NCBI RefSeq assembly: GCF_004114915.1
Contig: NZ_CP022219.1
Coordinates: 4,742,501 to 4,806,500, forward strand
Origin: Bradyrhizobium guangxiense
GTDB taxonomy: Bacteria > Pseudomonadota > Alphaproteobacteria > Rhizobiales > Xanthobacteraceae
Length of the DNA stretch: 64,000 nucleotides
Reading direction: 5' to 3'
Shown here: positions 8,363 to 17,745 of the stretch, one piece after another
Numbering within the stretch: position 1 is the first letter of the stretch
How the letters are laid out: the number at the start of each line of letters is the position of its first letter
The notes under the pieces: model-generated
Databases searched by the model: none
What the model was told of the DNA's origin: nothing
Seen by the model: only the letters and a program-made list of their open reading frames with translations
Position numbers and translations under genes: made by a program

Positions 8363-10831
8363 CTAGAACGTCACCCGCATGCCAGCATAGAATGCCCTTG
8401 GCCTCGCCGGGCTCAGCGAGCGCGGGTCGGTGAAGTCGTTGCCGCCGTTGGTGAAGTTGGGCAAGGCCTCGCGGTCGAAGAATTGCCCGTAGGTCGCGTA
8501 GCGCTTGTCGAACACATTATCGATGCGGCCGTAGAGCTGGACGTTCTTCGCGACCTGGTAGGAGGTGTGGAGGTTGAACACCGTATAAGACGGCAGCTTC
8601 GCATATTGGTTCGACTCATCGCCAACCAGATACTGGCTGGAGACGATCAGCGCGTTGCCGCCGACCTTCCAGACGTCGGTCACGGCGTAGTCGATACCGA
8701 CCTTGACCCGATGGCGCGGGATCGCGGGGAGCTGGTTGCCCGGTGCGACGTGGATGGTGTTGGTGGCCGGATCGGCAAACGGGCTTTCCGAGCCGAGCTC
8801 GAGCGGATCGAGGAAGCGCGCGTCGACGAAGGCGTAGCTCGCCTGGAACTGGAGCGTCGGTGACTTGATGTTGACCTCCGCCTCAAGGCCCTGCCGGCGG
8901 GTCCGGCCAACGTTGGAGAAATAGCCGAAGCCGGTCCGCCCGACGACGGGGACCGCGACGATGTCGTCATAATTGGTGGCGCGAAAGCCGCCGATCTTCC
9001 AGCCGAGAGTGCCGATGTTCAGCTCCTTGGTGCCGCGCAGGCCGGCTTCCACGGTCTTGGACACGACCTGCTTGAGCGGCGGATCGGAGACCAGAAACGC
9101 CGCAATGAGACAGGGCCTGGCGGGATCGGAGCAGCCGAGCTCGAGCGGCGTGGGCACACGGTTGGCCTCGGAATAACCGGCGTAAGCAGTCAATTCCGGC
9201 GTGATCTTGTAGGTGCCGCCGATGACGGGATTGAAGCGGGTGAATGTGTGATCGCCGTTCAGCGCAGTCCCGAGCTGATCTTCCAGCGAGATCCGCGCCA
9301 CGTTGAAACGGCCGCCCCCCGTGATGGCGAAGGCGTCCGTGACGTTGAACGTATCCATCGCATAGAGGCCGTTATATTGATTGACGGTCCGCAGCGAGAC
9401 GGGGCCGGCAACGGGATCTGATGTGGGAGTCGCGCCCAGGAAACCCCCGCTGCCGCTGACGACGTAGTTCTCTCCCATCGAGCCGATCTCGGCGGTGGCG
9501 TTGTAGCGCGTCACGCTGGCGTCATAGGTGGCGCCCGCCACGAAGCGGTTGTCATGGCCCAACACTTGATCGGTGTTGGTAGCCTGTCCCGACACGCCGA
9601 ACGTGGTCGAGCGGATCGAGCCCCGATCGATCTCGCCGAGGATCGTTCCCGGAGCAAAGGGATTGGCGAGCTGCGCGCCATTCGCGCCGTTGGCGGCGGT
9701 GGTGTCATTGCCGAAGCAGAGCAATGCCGGATCGGTGCACTCCTGCACGTCGGTCGGATTGCCGTCGACGATCTTCTGCTCGAACCTGCGCACGTGGGCG
9801 GTACCTTCGAGCGTCCAGGTCGGCGTCGCGTCGACCTTTCCGGTCAGGTTGAGATAGCCGACGCGGTTGGCGGTGGTCTGCGGCGTGGTGTAGGTCGCGC
9901 CCCAATATTTGTCGAGCAACTCGGCCGGGACGGTGGCGCTGGCGCCGAAATCGTTCTTGGCGACGCCCATATTGGCGTGGAATTCGCTGTCGCCGGCCTT
10001 GTAGCCGACATCGCCGTAGAAGCGCCGCACGGTCGATTCGGAGAAGTTGCGGAAACCGTTGTCGCGCAGGCCTTCGAGCGCGGCATAGACGGCGTAGTTC
10101 TTGTCGACCTGCTTGCCCCATTGCGCCGAGCCCTGGATGCGGCCGAACGAGCCGCCCATCAGATCGAGCTCGGCACCCTGATAGGTGAAGCCGTCCTTCA
10201 TTTGCAGGTTGATGGCGCCGCCGAGCGCATTGAGGCCGAAGGCAGGATTGTTCGTCACCAGCGTCACGGACCTGATCGCGGCAGTGGGGATCAGGTCCCA
10301 ATTGACGGCGTCCGAGAACGCTTCGTTGATGCGGACGCCGTTCTGGTACACGGCAAGGCCTTGCGGCGTGCCGGTCACGGGGGAAGCGACGAAGCCGCGG
10401 AATTCGACATCGGGCGTGAACGGATTGCCGGTGACTTCGCTGATGTTGACGCCGGCGATGTTGTCACGCAGCGCGTCCGTGACATTAAGCGAACCGGTGC
10501 GCTTGATCTGATTGGCATCGACGGCGTTGATCGCCGACGGAACCTTGTCGACATCAAGACCCCTGCCGGTGCCCGGGGCAGTCGGGTAGACGTAGATGCG
10601 CGTCCGAGGACTGGCGGACGACGCAGCCCCGATGCGCGCGACGGGTCGCGTCGGCGCGGTATGCCTCGCCGCCGGCGGCGGCGCCGTCACTTCGACCGGC
10701 GGCAGGTTCTGGACATTGGTCTCCTCGTCCTGCGCGGCCGCGGCGGGGGTCGCAAAGACTAGCCCGGACACCAGACCGGTCGATACCGAGGCCATCAACA
10801 AACGACGCTTGAACGAAAGAAACTTGCCCAT
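8363..10831 (-). CDS. lutH: TonB-dependent outer-membrane receptor, LutH-like candidate
   Basis: An 822-residue receptor: signal peptide (to about residue 32, AAAAQ), TonB-box-like PPVEVTA, plug domain (VPSAINAVDANQIKRTGSLNVTDALRDNIAGVNISE) and a 22-strand-type barrel ending in Phe (AFYAGMRVTF). Such receptors import chelated metals using TonB energy. It sits in a locus with lut-like ABC components, lanmodulin and XoxF, and in Methylorubrum lutH encodes the lanthanide-chelate receptor, so a lanthanophore substrate is the favoured inference. It lies downstream of the sensor kinase on the same strand. Other siderophores cannot be excluded from sequence alone. Confidence 0.75.
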   Translation of the reverse strand: MGKFLSFKRRLLMASVSTGLVSGLVFATPAAAAQDEETNVQNLPPVEVTAPPPAARHTAPTRPVARIGAASSASPRTRIYVYPTAPGTGRGLDVDKVPSAINAVDANQIKRTGSLNVTDALRDNIAGVNISEVTGNPFTPDVEFRGFVASPVTGTPQGLAVYQNGVRINEAFSDAVNWDLIPTAAIRSVTLVTNNPAFGLNALGGAINLQMKDGFTYQGAELDLMGGSFGRIQGSAQWGKQVDKNYAVYAALEGLRDNGFRNFSESTVRRFYGDVGYKAGDSEFHANMGVAKNDFGASATVPAELLDKYWGATYTTPQTTANRVGYLNLTGKVDATPTWTLEGTAHVRRFEQKIVDGNPTDVQECTDPALLCFGNDTTAANGANGAQLANPFAPGTILGEIDRGSIRSTTFGVSGQATNTDQVLGHDNRFVAGATYDASVTRYNATAEIGSMGENYVVSGSGGFLGATPTSDPVAGPVSLRTVNQYNGLYAMDTFNVTDAFAITGGGRFNVARISLEDQLGTALNGDHTFTRFNPVIGGTYKITPELTAYAGYSEANRVPTPLELGCSDPARPCLIAAFLVSDPPLKQVVSKTVEAGLRGTKELNIGTLGWKIGGFRATNYDDIVAVPVVGRTGFGYFSNVGRTRRQGLEAEVNIKSPTLQFQASYAFVDARFLDPLELGSESPFADPATNTIHVAPGNQLPAIPRHRVKVGIDYAVTDVWKVGGNALIVSSQYLVGDESNQYAKLPSYTVFNLHTSYQVAKNVQLYGRIDNVFDKRYATYGQFFDREALPNFTNGGNDFTDPRSLSPARPRAFYAGMRVTF

Positions 10832-10961
10832 CCCCGCCTTCCCATCCGTAACCACCGGCTGTTTTGATTTTCGCCGATTGGTTCAGACGAGTTTATTCGG
10901 CCGTAATCGGTGCGCCAGCCACAAAAGGTCGGGCAATATCCGCTCCCGTTTTCCCGACCAA

Positions 10962-10980
10962 ATCGGGAATTCTTCCCGAT
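10962..10980. promoter_or_regulatory. Perfect inverted repeat upstream of the TonB receptor
   Basis: ATCGGGAA and TTCCCGAT, separated by three bases, form a perfect 8-bp inverted repeat about 130 bases before the receptor start and 15 bases after the kinase stop. A further TTTTCCCGA half-site precedes it and another CTCGGG follows. There is no T-run, so an operator is more likely than an intrinsic terminator. Confidence 0.5.
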
Positions 10981-10994
10981 CATCTCGGGCGCGA

Positions 10995-12353
10995 TCAGAC
11001 GGCCGCGGTCGGAACCAGCGCTTCCACCGTCAGCCCGCCGGCGCCGGAGACGACGTTGAGCGTGCCGCCCAGCGCCAGAATCCGCTCGCGCATGCCGACC
11101 AGGCCGAAGCCGAGCTTCTGGCCCGGCTCCATGCCGCGGCCATTGTCGCTGACCCGCACCCGGGCGCAGAAGCGGCCGTTGTGAGCCGTCCGCTCTGCCG
11201 GCTCGATGACGACATTGACCGAGGTCGCGCCGGCGTGGCGGAACACGTTGGTGAGCGCCTCCTGCACGATGCGGTAGATGGTGAGGTCGGCGGTCTCGCC
11301 CGTCTCGCCCAGCGCGGGTGAGATGACGGTCTCGATCGCGACATCGGGATGCGACTCCCGCCACAGCCGCGACAGCGATTCCAGCGCCTGACGCAGGCCG
11401 AGCTCGGCAAGGCCCACGGGGCGGAGGCGCTCCAGCACGCGGCGATTGAACTGCTGCAGCGCGTTGATCTGTTCCAGCATGGCGCTGCCATGTTTTCGCA
11501 CGGCCTCCACGCTCGGAACGCGTCCATCCGCCTGCTTCGCCAGCGCGCCGGCATGCGCGCGCAGCGAGAACAGATACGGCCCGAACTCGTCATGGAGCTC
11601 GCGCGCGATCTCCTTGCGCTCGATATCCTGGAGCGACACCGCGCGCTCGGCAAGGCGCCGCTTGTCCTCGACTGCTTCATGCAGGGTTGCGGCAAGGTGG
11701 TTGAGCTTGGTGCAGATCGCGGCGAGCTCCGGTGCGCCGCCCGGCGCGACACGGGCCTGATAACGCCCGGCCTCGAGCTCGGTCATCACATCCGCCAGCG
11801 ACCGCAGCGGCGCCAGCGCCCGGCCGACCACATTCATCATCAGGAAGAACAGCGCCAGCGCGATCGCCGAGCCGACCTCGAGCTGGGTGACGATGCCATC
11901 CCAGATCTCCGCGATCTCGTCATCGGGATGCGAGGTGATCAGGAGCGAGCCGGGCCTGCCATGGATCGACACCGGCACGCTCACCGCGGTCTGCTCGGGA
12001 TGAACCAGGCTGACGAACCAGACCGGGGGCCCGCGCGTCTCGGCATCGGCGTCGGCCCGCGGCGGCGTCAACGGATTGCCGCCGGCATCCCGGAGCGCGA
12101 TGCTGACATGGCGCAGACGGCTGAGGTCGCGCGCAATCTGGTTCAGCCTGGCATCCGGATCGGGCGCCTCGTTGAGATCGGCCACGATCATCTCGATGAA
12201 TTCGCGCGCGAGGCGGATCACGCTCTGGTCCTCGGCCTGCACGCGGGGACCTGCCTCCGCGACCTGGCGGCCGATATTGACGGCGAGCCCCAGCGCCAGC
12301 AGCAGCGCCAGCAGGAGGTTGATGCGCCCGCGCAAGGATAGATTTTGCCACAT
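10995..12353 (-). CDS. Membrane sensor histidine kinase (HisKA_3/NarX type)
   Basis: A 452-residue kinase: TM1 at about 10-27, a periplasmic sensor region (28-155), TM2 at about 158-178, HAMP (VVGRALAPLRSLADVM...), then a HisKA_3 dimerisation helix with the phospho-accepting His254 in IARELHDEFGPY, an N box (IVQEALTNVFRHAG) and G boxes (SDNGRGM, GFGLVGMRERI). The response-regulator gene is divergent. Placement between a TonB receptor and fghA suggests it senses a methylotrophy-related signal (aldehyde, alcohol or lanthanide), which is inference. Confidence 0.93.
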   Translation of the reverse strand: MWQNLSLRGRINLLLALLLALGLAVNIGRQVAEAGPRVQAEDQSVIRLAREFIEMIVADLNEAPDPDARLNQIARDLSRLRHVSIALRDAGGNPLTPPRADADAETRGPPVWFVSLVHPEQTAVSVPVSIHGRPGSLLITSHPDDEIAEIWDGIVTQLEVGSAIALALFFLMMNVVGRALAPLRSLADVMTELEAGRYQARVAPGGAPELAAICTKLNHLAATLHEAVEDKRRLAERAVSLQDIERKEIARELHDEFGPYLFSLRAHAGALAKQADGRVPSVEAVRKHGSAMLEQINALQQFNRRVLERLRPVGLAELGLRQALESLSRLWRESHPDVAIETVISPALGETGETADLTIYRIVQEALTNVFRHAGATSVNVVIEPAERTAHNGRFCARVRVSDNGRGMEPGQKLGFGLVGMRERILALGGTLNVVSGAGGLTVEALVPTAAV

Positions 12354-12568
12354 TGGTATCGCCCGTGCCTCGCGAAGCCTTGCCCGCCCTGTCCGATGAC
12401 GTTGACAGAGGCGAAGCGGCGGATATCTAATCGGAAGCGTACAGCAATCCCGGCCGGGTTGCATGAGGCGACCTCGGACACATCGCTCACGCGCCTGTCC
12501 CATGTCGGTATCATGCGGCGCAGAGCCTGCAGGTTTGTCACAGGGAACGCGCTGTCAGGGGAACGCCT

Positions 12569-13189
12569 ATGCGCATTCTGATCGTCGACGATCATCCCAT
12601 CGTCGCCTCCGGCTGCCGTGCCGTGCTGGCCGACGAGGGCGAGATCGAGATTTTGGAGGCCGCCGACGCCGAGGACGGCGAGTGCGTCTTCATCGTCGAA
12701 CGCCCTGACCTCTGCATCATCGACATCAACTTGCCGACCGTCTCCGGTTTCGAGCTTGCCCGCCGCATCCTCGAGCGCGCCCCCGAGGCCCGCATCATCA
12801 TGTTCAGCATGAACGACGATCCCGCTTTCGCTGCGCGCGCGATCGAATGCGGCGCCAAGGGCTACGTCTCCAAGACCGGCGATCCCGACGACCTCGTCGA
12901 GGCGATCCGCGCCGTCGGCGGTGGCGGCACCTACCTGCCGAGCGCGATCGCGCGCAGCATCGCGTTCGCAGGACCGACGCTGGCGCAAAGCCCGCTGTCG
13001 AAGCTGAACGCGCGCGAGATGGAGATCCTGCGGCTGCTCAGCGCCGGAAAGAGCCTGTCGGAGATCGCCTGGCTGGTGCAGTCGTCGTACAAGACGGTCG
13101 CCAACACCTCGTCGATCATGCGCCAGAAGCTCGGGGTGAAGACCTCGGTCGAGCTGGTGCGGCTGGCGATCGACAGCGGCGTCGCCTGA
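12569..13189 (+). CDS. NarL/FixJ-family response regulator
   Basis: A 206-residue regulator: receiver domain with acidic pair DD in LIVDDHP, phospho-acceptor Asp in CIIDINLP and conserved Lys in GYVSKTG, then a LuxR-type HTH (LNAREMEILRLLSAGKSLSEIAWLVQ...YKTVANTSSIMRQKLG). The recognition helix reads TVANTSS where VxxHxxN is the norm, so DNA specificity may be unusual. Divergent from the kinase and 77 bases upstream of fghA, which it may control. Confidence 0.93.
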   Translation: MRILIVDDHPIVASGCRAVLADEGEIEILEAADAEDGECVFIVERPDLCIIDINLPTVSGFELARRILERAPEARIIMFSMNDDPAFAARAIECGAKGYVSKTGDPDDLVEAIRAVGGGGTYLPSAIARSIAFAGPTLAQSPLSKLNAREMEILRLLSAGKSLSEIAWLVQSSYKTVANTSSIMRQKLGVKTSVELVRLAIDSGVA

Positions 13190-13266
13190 CGCGCGGTCGG
13201 CCGCCACAAATTCGGTCACACAAGCGTTGCAATGTTGATGTGGTTAGATGCCACGGAGCTTACGGC

Positions 13267-14112
13267 ATGACGATTCAGACTGTCTCGACCAATAAGTCCT
13301 ATGGCGGCGTGCAGGGCGTGTATCGCCATACGAGCCAGGCGACCGGAACTGACATGGTTTTCTCGGTCTATGTCCCTCCGCATGCCGAGGGCGCGAAGCT
13401 GCCCGTGGTGTGGTATCTGTCCGGCCTGACCTGCACGCACGCCAACGTCACCGAGAAGGGCGAATTCCGCAAGGCCTGCGCCGAGCTCGGCCTGATCTTC
13501 GTCGCGCCCGACACCTCGCCCCGCGGCCCCGACGTGCCAGGCGATGCCAACAACGCCTATGATTTCGGCTTAGGGGCCGGCTTCTATGTCGATGCGACGC
13601 AAGAGCCGTTTGCACGCAATTACCGGATGTGGAGCTATGTCACCGACGAGTTGCCCAAGCTCGTGGCGGGAAATTTTCCCGTCGATGCCCGGCGGCAATC
13701 GGTGATGGGCCATTCCATGGGCGGCCATGGCGCGCTCACGGTGGCGCTGCGCAACCCGCACCGCTACCGCGCAGCGAGCGCATTCGCGCCGATCGTTGCC
13801 CCCTCGGTCGTGCCCTGGGGCATCAAGGCGCTGACCGGCTATCTCGGACCGAACAAGGACGCCTGGCGCAGCCACGATACCGTGGCGCTGATCGAGGACG
13901 GCGCGAAATTCTCCGGCTTCCTGGTCGATGTCGGCGAAGCCGACAATTTCCTGAAAGAACAGCTCAAGCCGGAGCTGCTGCAGGCCGCCTGCACCAAGGC
14001 GGGCATCCCGCTGACGCTGCGGCGGCAGGCGGGGGATGACCACAGCTATTACTTCATCTCGACCTTCATGAGCGATCATCTGCACTGGCACGCGGAGAAG
14101 CTGAAGGCGTGA
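13267..14112 (+). CDS. fghA: S-formylglutathione hydrolase
   Basis: A 281-residue esterase-D-type alpha/beta hydrolase. Nucleophile Ser150 lies in GHSMGGHGA; the acid is near GEADNFL and the catalytic His in DDHSYYF. It hydrolyses S-formylglutathione to formate and glutathione, completing the glutathione-dependent formaldehyde route whose earlier enzymes (gfa and class III alcohol dehydrogenase) are encoded 25 kb downstream in this window. ATG start chosen because MTIQTVSTNK matches the family N-terminus. Confidence 0.95.
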   Translation: MTIQTVSTNKSYGGVQGVYRHTSQATGTDMVFSVYVPPHAEGAKLPVVWYLSGLTCTHANVTEKGEFRKACAELGLIFVAPDTSPRGPDVPGDANNAYDFGLGAGFYVDATQEPFARNYRMWSYVTDELPKLVAGNFPVDARRQSVMGHSMGGHGALTVALRNPHRYRAASAFAPIVAPSVVPWGIKALTGYLGPNKDAWRSHDTVALIEDGAKFSGFLVDVGEADNFLKEQLKPELLQAACTKAGIPLTLRRQAGDDHSYYFISTFMSDHLHWHAEKLKA

Positions 14113-14116
14113 TCTT

Positions 14117-14145
14117 CTTCACCCTCCCCTGGAGGGTGGGTGAAG
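14117..14145. terminator. Hairpin between convergent fghA and DUF gene
   Basis: CTTCACCC...GGGTGAAG with additional CTCC/GGAG pairing forms a GC-rich, slightly imperfect stem in the 38 bases separating two convergent genes. No T-run follows; likely a shared transcript end. Confidence 0.55.
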
Positions 14146-14150
14146 AGCCC

Positions 14151-14654
14151 CTACTCCGGCTTGCCGTAGTTCGGCGCCAGCAAGCGGTTCCGGATCAGGT
14201 AGCTCATCGTGCGTGTCCAGGCGTCATCGGTGTTGCCGCGCATGTCGGCGCTCGCCGCCGTGATCATGGCGCCGGTCTTCACGTCGCGCAGATAGATGTT
14301 GAGATTGATGATCAGGTTCGAGACCTTCTGCACCATGCCGGTGATCTCGAGCTCGGCACCCAATTGTTCGGCGAGCTTGAGGTCGCAGCCGCCGCAGGCC
14401 TGCAAGTTGGCGAGGCGGGCGGCGTCCCTGACCGGCGCGATGTCCAGCACCTGGAACTTGCCTGAGTCAGCCAATTCCTTGCGCAGCTGCTCGCTGATGC
14501 GCAGCAGGCGCGCCTCCTCCGGCCTGGAGCCGTAGAACTCGCCCGGCAGGCTGGTGTCGATCAGCTCGAAATCGAACACGGCCAGCTTCGGCGGATCGGC
14601 GCACGCGACCGAAGGCGTCAACAGCAAAGCGGCGAGCATCATGAATGCTCGCAT
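14151..14654 (-). CDS. Secreted DUF2380/DUF3280-like protein, PQQ-cluster associated
   Basis: A 167-residue exported protein with a clear signal peptide (MRAFMMLAALLLTPSVACA). The mature part begins KLAVFDFELIDTSLPGE and continues LLRISEQLRKELADSGKFQVLDI, resembling the secreted DUF2380/DUF3280 proteins that accompany PQQ alcohol dehydrogenase clusters. Cys residues in QACGGCDLK may form a disulfide. It is divergent from the lutA-like gene. The exported LutB protein of Methylorubrum holds a similar position, but equivalence was not established here. Confidence 0.7.
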   Translation of the reverse strand: MRAFMMLAALLLTPSVACADPPKLAVFDFELIDTSLPGEFYGSRPEEARLLRISEQLRKELADSGKFQVLDIAPVRDAARLANLQACGGCDLKLAEQLGAELEITGMVQKVSNLIINLNIYLRDVKTGAMITAASADMRGNTDDAWTRTMSYLIRNRLLAPNYGKPE

Positions 14655-14783
14655 GATCGTGATTCCCGGCCTGGCGCGCGCGGGGACGAAATGCGGGGTT
14701 GCATGCCCTGACAAATTGGTCATGCTTGAAGCTGAGACAATTCTCCACCTGCGGTCAAGCCGGGGAGAACGCCTGGAGGAAAC

Positions 14784-15965
14784 ATGATCCGATGGTTGGC
14801 CGGTCTGATCGGTCTAGCTCTTGCCGCAACGAGCGCGTTCGCGGCGGAGCCTGTCCAGATCGGCGTCGGCTACCTCGGAATCGCCGGCACCAGATCGACC
14901 CTGTCGCTGGTCGAGCAGCCCGCGGAGAATGACGGCGTTGCCGGCGCGCGCCTCGCGATCGAGGACAACAACACCACCGGGAAATTTACCGGCCAGCGCT
15001 TTTCACTGGAGGAGCGGCGCGTTCGGGAAGACGAGGACGTGGTGCAGGCCGCGACCGCGCTGGCCGAGAAAAACGGATTCATCATCGCCGACCTGCCGGC
15101 CGACGCGCTGCTGAAAGTCTCGGATGCCCTGCGCGACCGCGGCACGCTACTGTTCAATGCGGGGGCAATCGACGAGCGGTTGCGCGAGGCCGATTGCCGC
15201 GCCAACGTGATTCACACCGCGCCCACGCGCGCGATGCTGGCCGACGCACTTGGGCAATACCTGGTCTGGAAGAAGTGGTCGCGCTGGCTGCTGGTGGTCG
15301 GCTCGCACGATGAGGACAAGCTGTTCGCTGACGCACTGCGCCGCACCGCGACGCGGTTCGGCGCCAAGATCGTGCAGGAGCGCACGTTCGAGGACAAGGG
15401 CGGCGCGCGGCGCACCGATAGCGGCGTGACGCTGATCCAGCGGCAGATGCCGGTATTCACGCAACAGGCGCCCGCTTACGACGTGCTGGTCGCCGCCGAC
15501 GAGAGCGAGGTGTTCGGCGCGTACTTGCCCTATCGCACCTGGGATCCGCGGCCTGTCGCGGGCTCCGCCGGCCTCGTGCCGCGCAGCTGGGACGCATCGC
15601 AGGACCAGTGGGGCGCGATCCAGATGCAGAACCGCTTCGTCAAGCTGAATTCGCGGCGCATGACGGCCCTCGACATGCAGGCCTGGACCGCGGTGCGCAT
15701 GATCGGGGAAGCCACCTCGCGCACCAATTCCGGCGACGTCAAGAAGGTCATCGACTTCATCAAGGGACCGGATTTCTCGGTCGCCGCCTTCAAGGGCACG
15801 CGACTGACCCTGCGTGACTGGAATTGGCAGCTGCGTCAGCCGATCCTGCTGGTCGACGGCCGCATGGTGGTGTCGGTCTCGCCGCAGGAGGGATTCCTGC
15901 ACCAGGTCTCCGAGCTCGACACGCTCGGATACGATCGCCCGGAGAGCAAATGCAAGCTGAAGTGA
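14784..15965 (+). CDS. lutA: ABC transporter periplasmic binding protein, PQQ/lanthanide system (LutA-like)
   Basis: A 393-residue exported protein (signal MIRWLAGLIGLALAATSAFAA) of the type I periplasmic-binding fold (VQIGVGYLGIAGTRSTLSL; GARLAIEDNN). It belongs to the family annotated as substrate-binding protein of the PQQ-dependent alcohol dehydrogenase system, whose Methylorubrum member LutA is tied to lanthanide transport. First gene of a tight operon: beta-propeller, ATPase, permease and exported protein follow with 8 to minus 4 base spacings. RBS GGAGG precedes the ATG. Confidence 0.85.
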   Translation: MIRWLAGLIGLALAATSAFAAEPVQIGVGYLGIAGTRSTLSLVEQPAENDGVAGARLAIEDNNTTGKFTGQRFSLEERRVREDEDVVQAATALAEKNGFIIADLPADALLKVSDALRDRGTLLFNAGAIDERLREADCRANVIHTAPTRAMLADALGQYLVWKKWSRWLLVVGSHDEDKLFADALRRTATRFGAKIVQERTFEDKGGARRTDSGVTLIQRQMPVFTQQAPAYDVLVAADESEVFGAYLPYRTWDPRPVAGSAGLVPRSWDASQDQWGAIQMQNRFVKLNSRRMTALDMQAWTAVRMIGEATSRTNSGDVKKVIDFIKGPDFSVAAFKGTRLTLRDWNWQLRQPILLVDGRMVVSVSPQEGFLHQVSELDTLGYDRPESKCKLK

Positions 15966-15973
15966 GAACGCAG

Positions 15974-16942
15974 ATGTTGCGCATGTGGCGTGTGGGGCTT
16001 CTCTCCGGACTGGCGCTGGTGGCTGCGCCCGCGCACGCATTCATCGCCTATGTCTCGAACGAGAAGAGCAACACGGTCTCGGTGATCGACACCGACAGCT
16101 GGACCGTCACCAAGACCATCAAGGTCGGCCAGCGCCCACGCGGCATCGACTTCACGCGCGACGGCAAGTTCGTGATGGTCGCGGTCGGCGACGACGACAC
16201 CATCCAGGTCATCGACGCCAAGACGCAGAGCGTGGTGGACAGCCTGCCCTCCGGGCCTGACCCGGAGTTGTTCGCCCAGGATGCGGCCGGCAAGATACTC
16301 TACGTCGCCAACGAGAACGACAACACGGTGACCGTGATCGATCTCGAGAAGCGTAGCCGGCTCGGCGACATCCAGGTCGGCGTCGAGCCCGAAGGCATGA
16401 CCATCAGCCCGGACGGCAAGACGCTGATCAACACGTCGGAAACGACCAACATGGCGCATTTCATCGACACCTCGACGCGGCAGATCGTCGCCAACGTGCT
16501 GGTCGATGCGCGGCCGCGCTTTGCGGAGTTCAGGCACGACAGCTCGGAGATCTGGGTGTCCTCCGAGATCGGCGGTACCGTGTCGATCATCGATCACGGG
16601 AAGCACGAGGTGATCGGCAAGGTCAATTTCGAGGTTCCGGGCCTGCGCAAAGAGGCGATCCAGCCGGTCGGCATCGGCATGACCAAGGACGACAAGACCG
16701 CCTTCATCGCGCTGGGCCCCGCCAACCGCATCGCCGTGGTCGATGTCGCCTCGCGCAAGGTGACGAAATATCTGCTGGTCGGGCAGCGGGTCTGGCACAT
16801 GGCGTTCACCCCCGACGAAAGATATCTGCTGACCACCAATGGCGTGTCGAACGACGTCTCCGTCATCGACGTTGCCGCGCAAAAGGTGATCAAGACGATT
16901 CAGGTGGGCGAGCTGCCCTGGGGCATCACGATCGCGCCATGA
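15974..16942 (+). CDS. PQQ-associated YVTN beta-propeller protein
   Basis: A 322-residue protein with a signal peptide (MLRMWRVGLLSGLALVAAPAHA) followed by seven-bladed-propeller repeats of the YVTN type: FIAYVSNEKSNTVSVIDTD, GKILYVANENDNTVTVIDLE, TNGVSNDVSVIDVAAQ. It matches the PQQ-dependent catabolism-associated beta-propeller family, always found with this ABC system. Its biochemical role (metal or cofactor binding in the periplasm) is unknown. Overlaps the ATPase start by four bases (ATGA), showing translational coupling. Confidence 0.88.
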   Translation: MLRMWRVGLLSGLALVAAPAHAFIAYVSNEKSNTVSVIDTDSWTVTKTIKVGQRPRGIDFTRDGKFVMVAVGDDDTIQVIDAKTQSVVDSLPSGPDPELFAQDAAGKILYVANENDNTVTVIDLEKRSRLGDIQVGVEPEGMTISPDGKTLINTSETTNMAHFIDTSTRQIVANVLVDARPRFAEFRHDSSEIWVSSEIGGTVSIIDHGKHEVIGKVNFEVPGLRKEAIQPVGIGMTKDDKTAFIALGPANRIAVVDVASRKVTKYLLVGQRVWHMAFTPDERYLLTTNGVSNDVSVIDVAAQKVIKTIQVGELPWGITIAP

Positions 16943-17745
16943 CCAGTCCCGCTCCGATACCCGGGCCACGCGAGGCGCCGGGCCCGGATCCGGCCGCGGC
17001 GCCGGCGCTCTCGATCGATCGCGTCAGCCATGCCTATGGATCGCGGCGGGCGTTGATCGATGTCTCCTTCAACGTGCCGCCGGCGAGCTTTACCGCCCTG
17101 CTCGGCCTCAACGGCGCCGGCAAAAGCACGCTGTTCTCGCTGATCCCCCGCCTGTTCGGCATCCAGTCCGGCCGGGTCGGCATTTTCGGCCACGACATCG
17201 GCAAGAGCCCCGGCGAGGCGCTGCGGCTGCTCGGGGGCGTGTTCCAGCCGCGCACGCTCGACCTCGACCTGTCGCTGACGCAGAACCTGCTCTATCACGC
17301 GGCACTGCATGGTATCAGCCGCCGCGAGGCCGCCGCGCGCAGCGCCGAGCTGCTCGGCCGCATTGGACTGGCCGACCGCGCCCGCAGCAAGGTGCGCGAT
17401 CTCTCGGGCGGGCAGATGCGGCGGCTGGAGATCGCACGGGCGCTCTTGCACCGGCCGCGGCTGCTGTTGCTCGACGAGCCGACCGTCGGCCTCGATGTCA
17501 AGGCGCGCGCCGACATCATCGGCCAAGTCCGTCAGCTCGTGACGGAGCAAGGCATCGGCGTGCTCTGGGCCACGCATCTGTTCGACGAGATCATGCCCGA
17601 TGACGACCTCGTGGTGCTGCACCAGGGCAAGGTGCTGGCGCAGGGACCGATGAGCCGCGTCATCAGCGAGGCCGGCGCGCAGGACGTCAACACCGCCTTC
17701 ATGCGCCTGACCGGCGCGCAAACCATGCCGGGAGGCGGCGCATGA
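16939..17745 (+). CDS. lutE: ABC transporter ATPase, PQQ/lanthanide system (LutE-like)
   Basis: A 268-residue ATPase with Walker A GLNGAGKST, signature LSGGQMRRLE, Walker B LLLLDEPTVGLD and switch His in WATHLFDE. It is of the exporter-like CcmA/NodI subgroup that accompanies PQQ alcohol dehydrogenase clusters. With the next gene it forms a complete transporter half pair at the inner membrane. An N-terminal Pro-rich lead (about 20 residues) precedes the domain. Start overlaps the propeller stop and its own stop overlaps the permease start. Confidence 0.9.
   Translation: MTSPAPIPGPREAPGPDPAAAPALSIDRVSHAYGSRRALIDVSFNVPPASFTALLGLNGAGKSTLFSLIPRLFGIQSGRVGIFGHDIGKSPGEALRLLGGVFQPRTLDLDLSLTQNLLYHAALHGISRREAAARSAELLGRIGLADRARSKVRDLSGGQMRRLEIARALLHRPRLLLLDEPTVGLDVKARADIIGQVRQLVTEQGIGVLWATHLFDEIMPDDDLVVLHQGKVLAQGPMSRVISEAGAQDVNTAFMRLTGAQTMPGGGA

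Noticed and set aside
10982..10994. Hairpin after the kinase as an intrinsic terminator
   Set aside because: The strong inverted repeat has no T-run on the minus strand, so it is reported as a possible operator.
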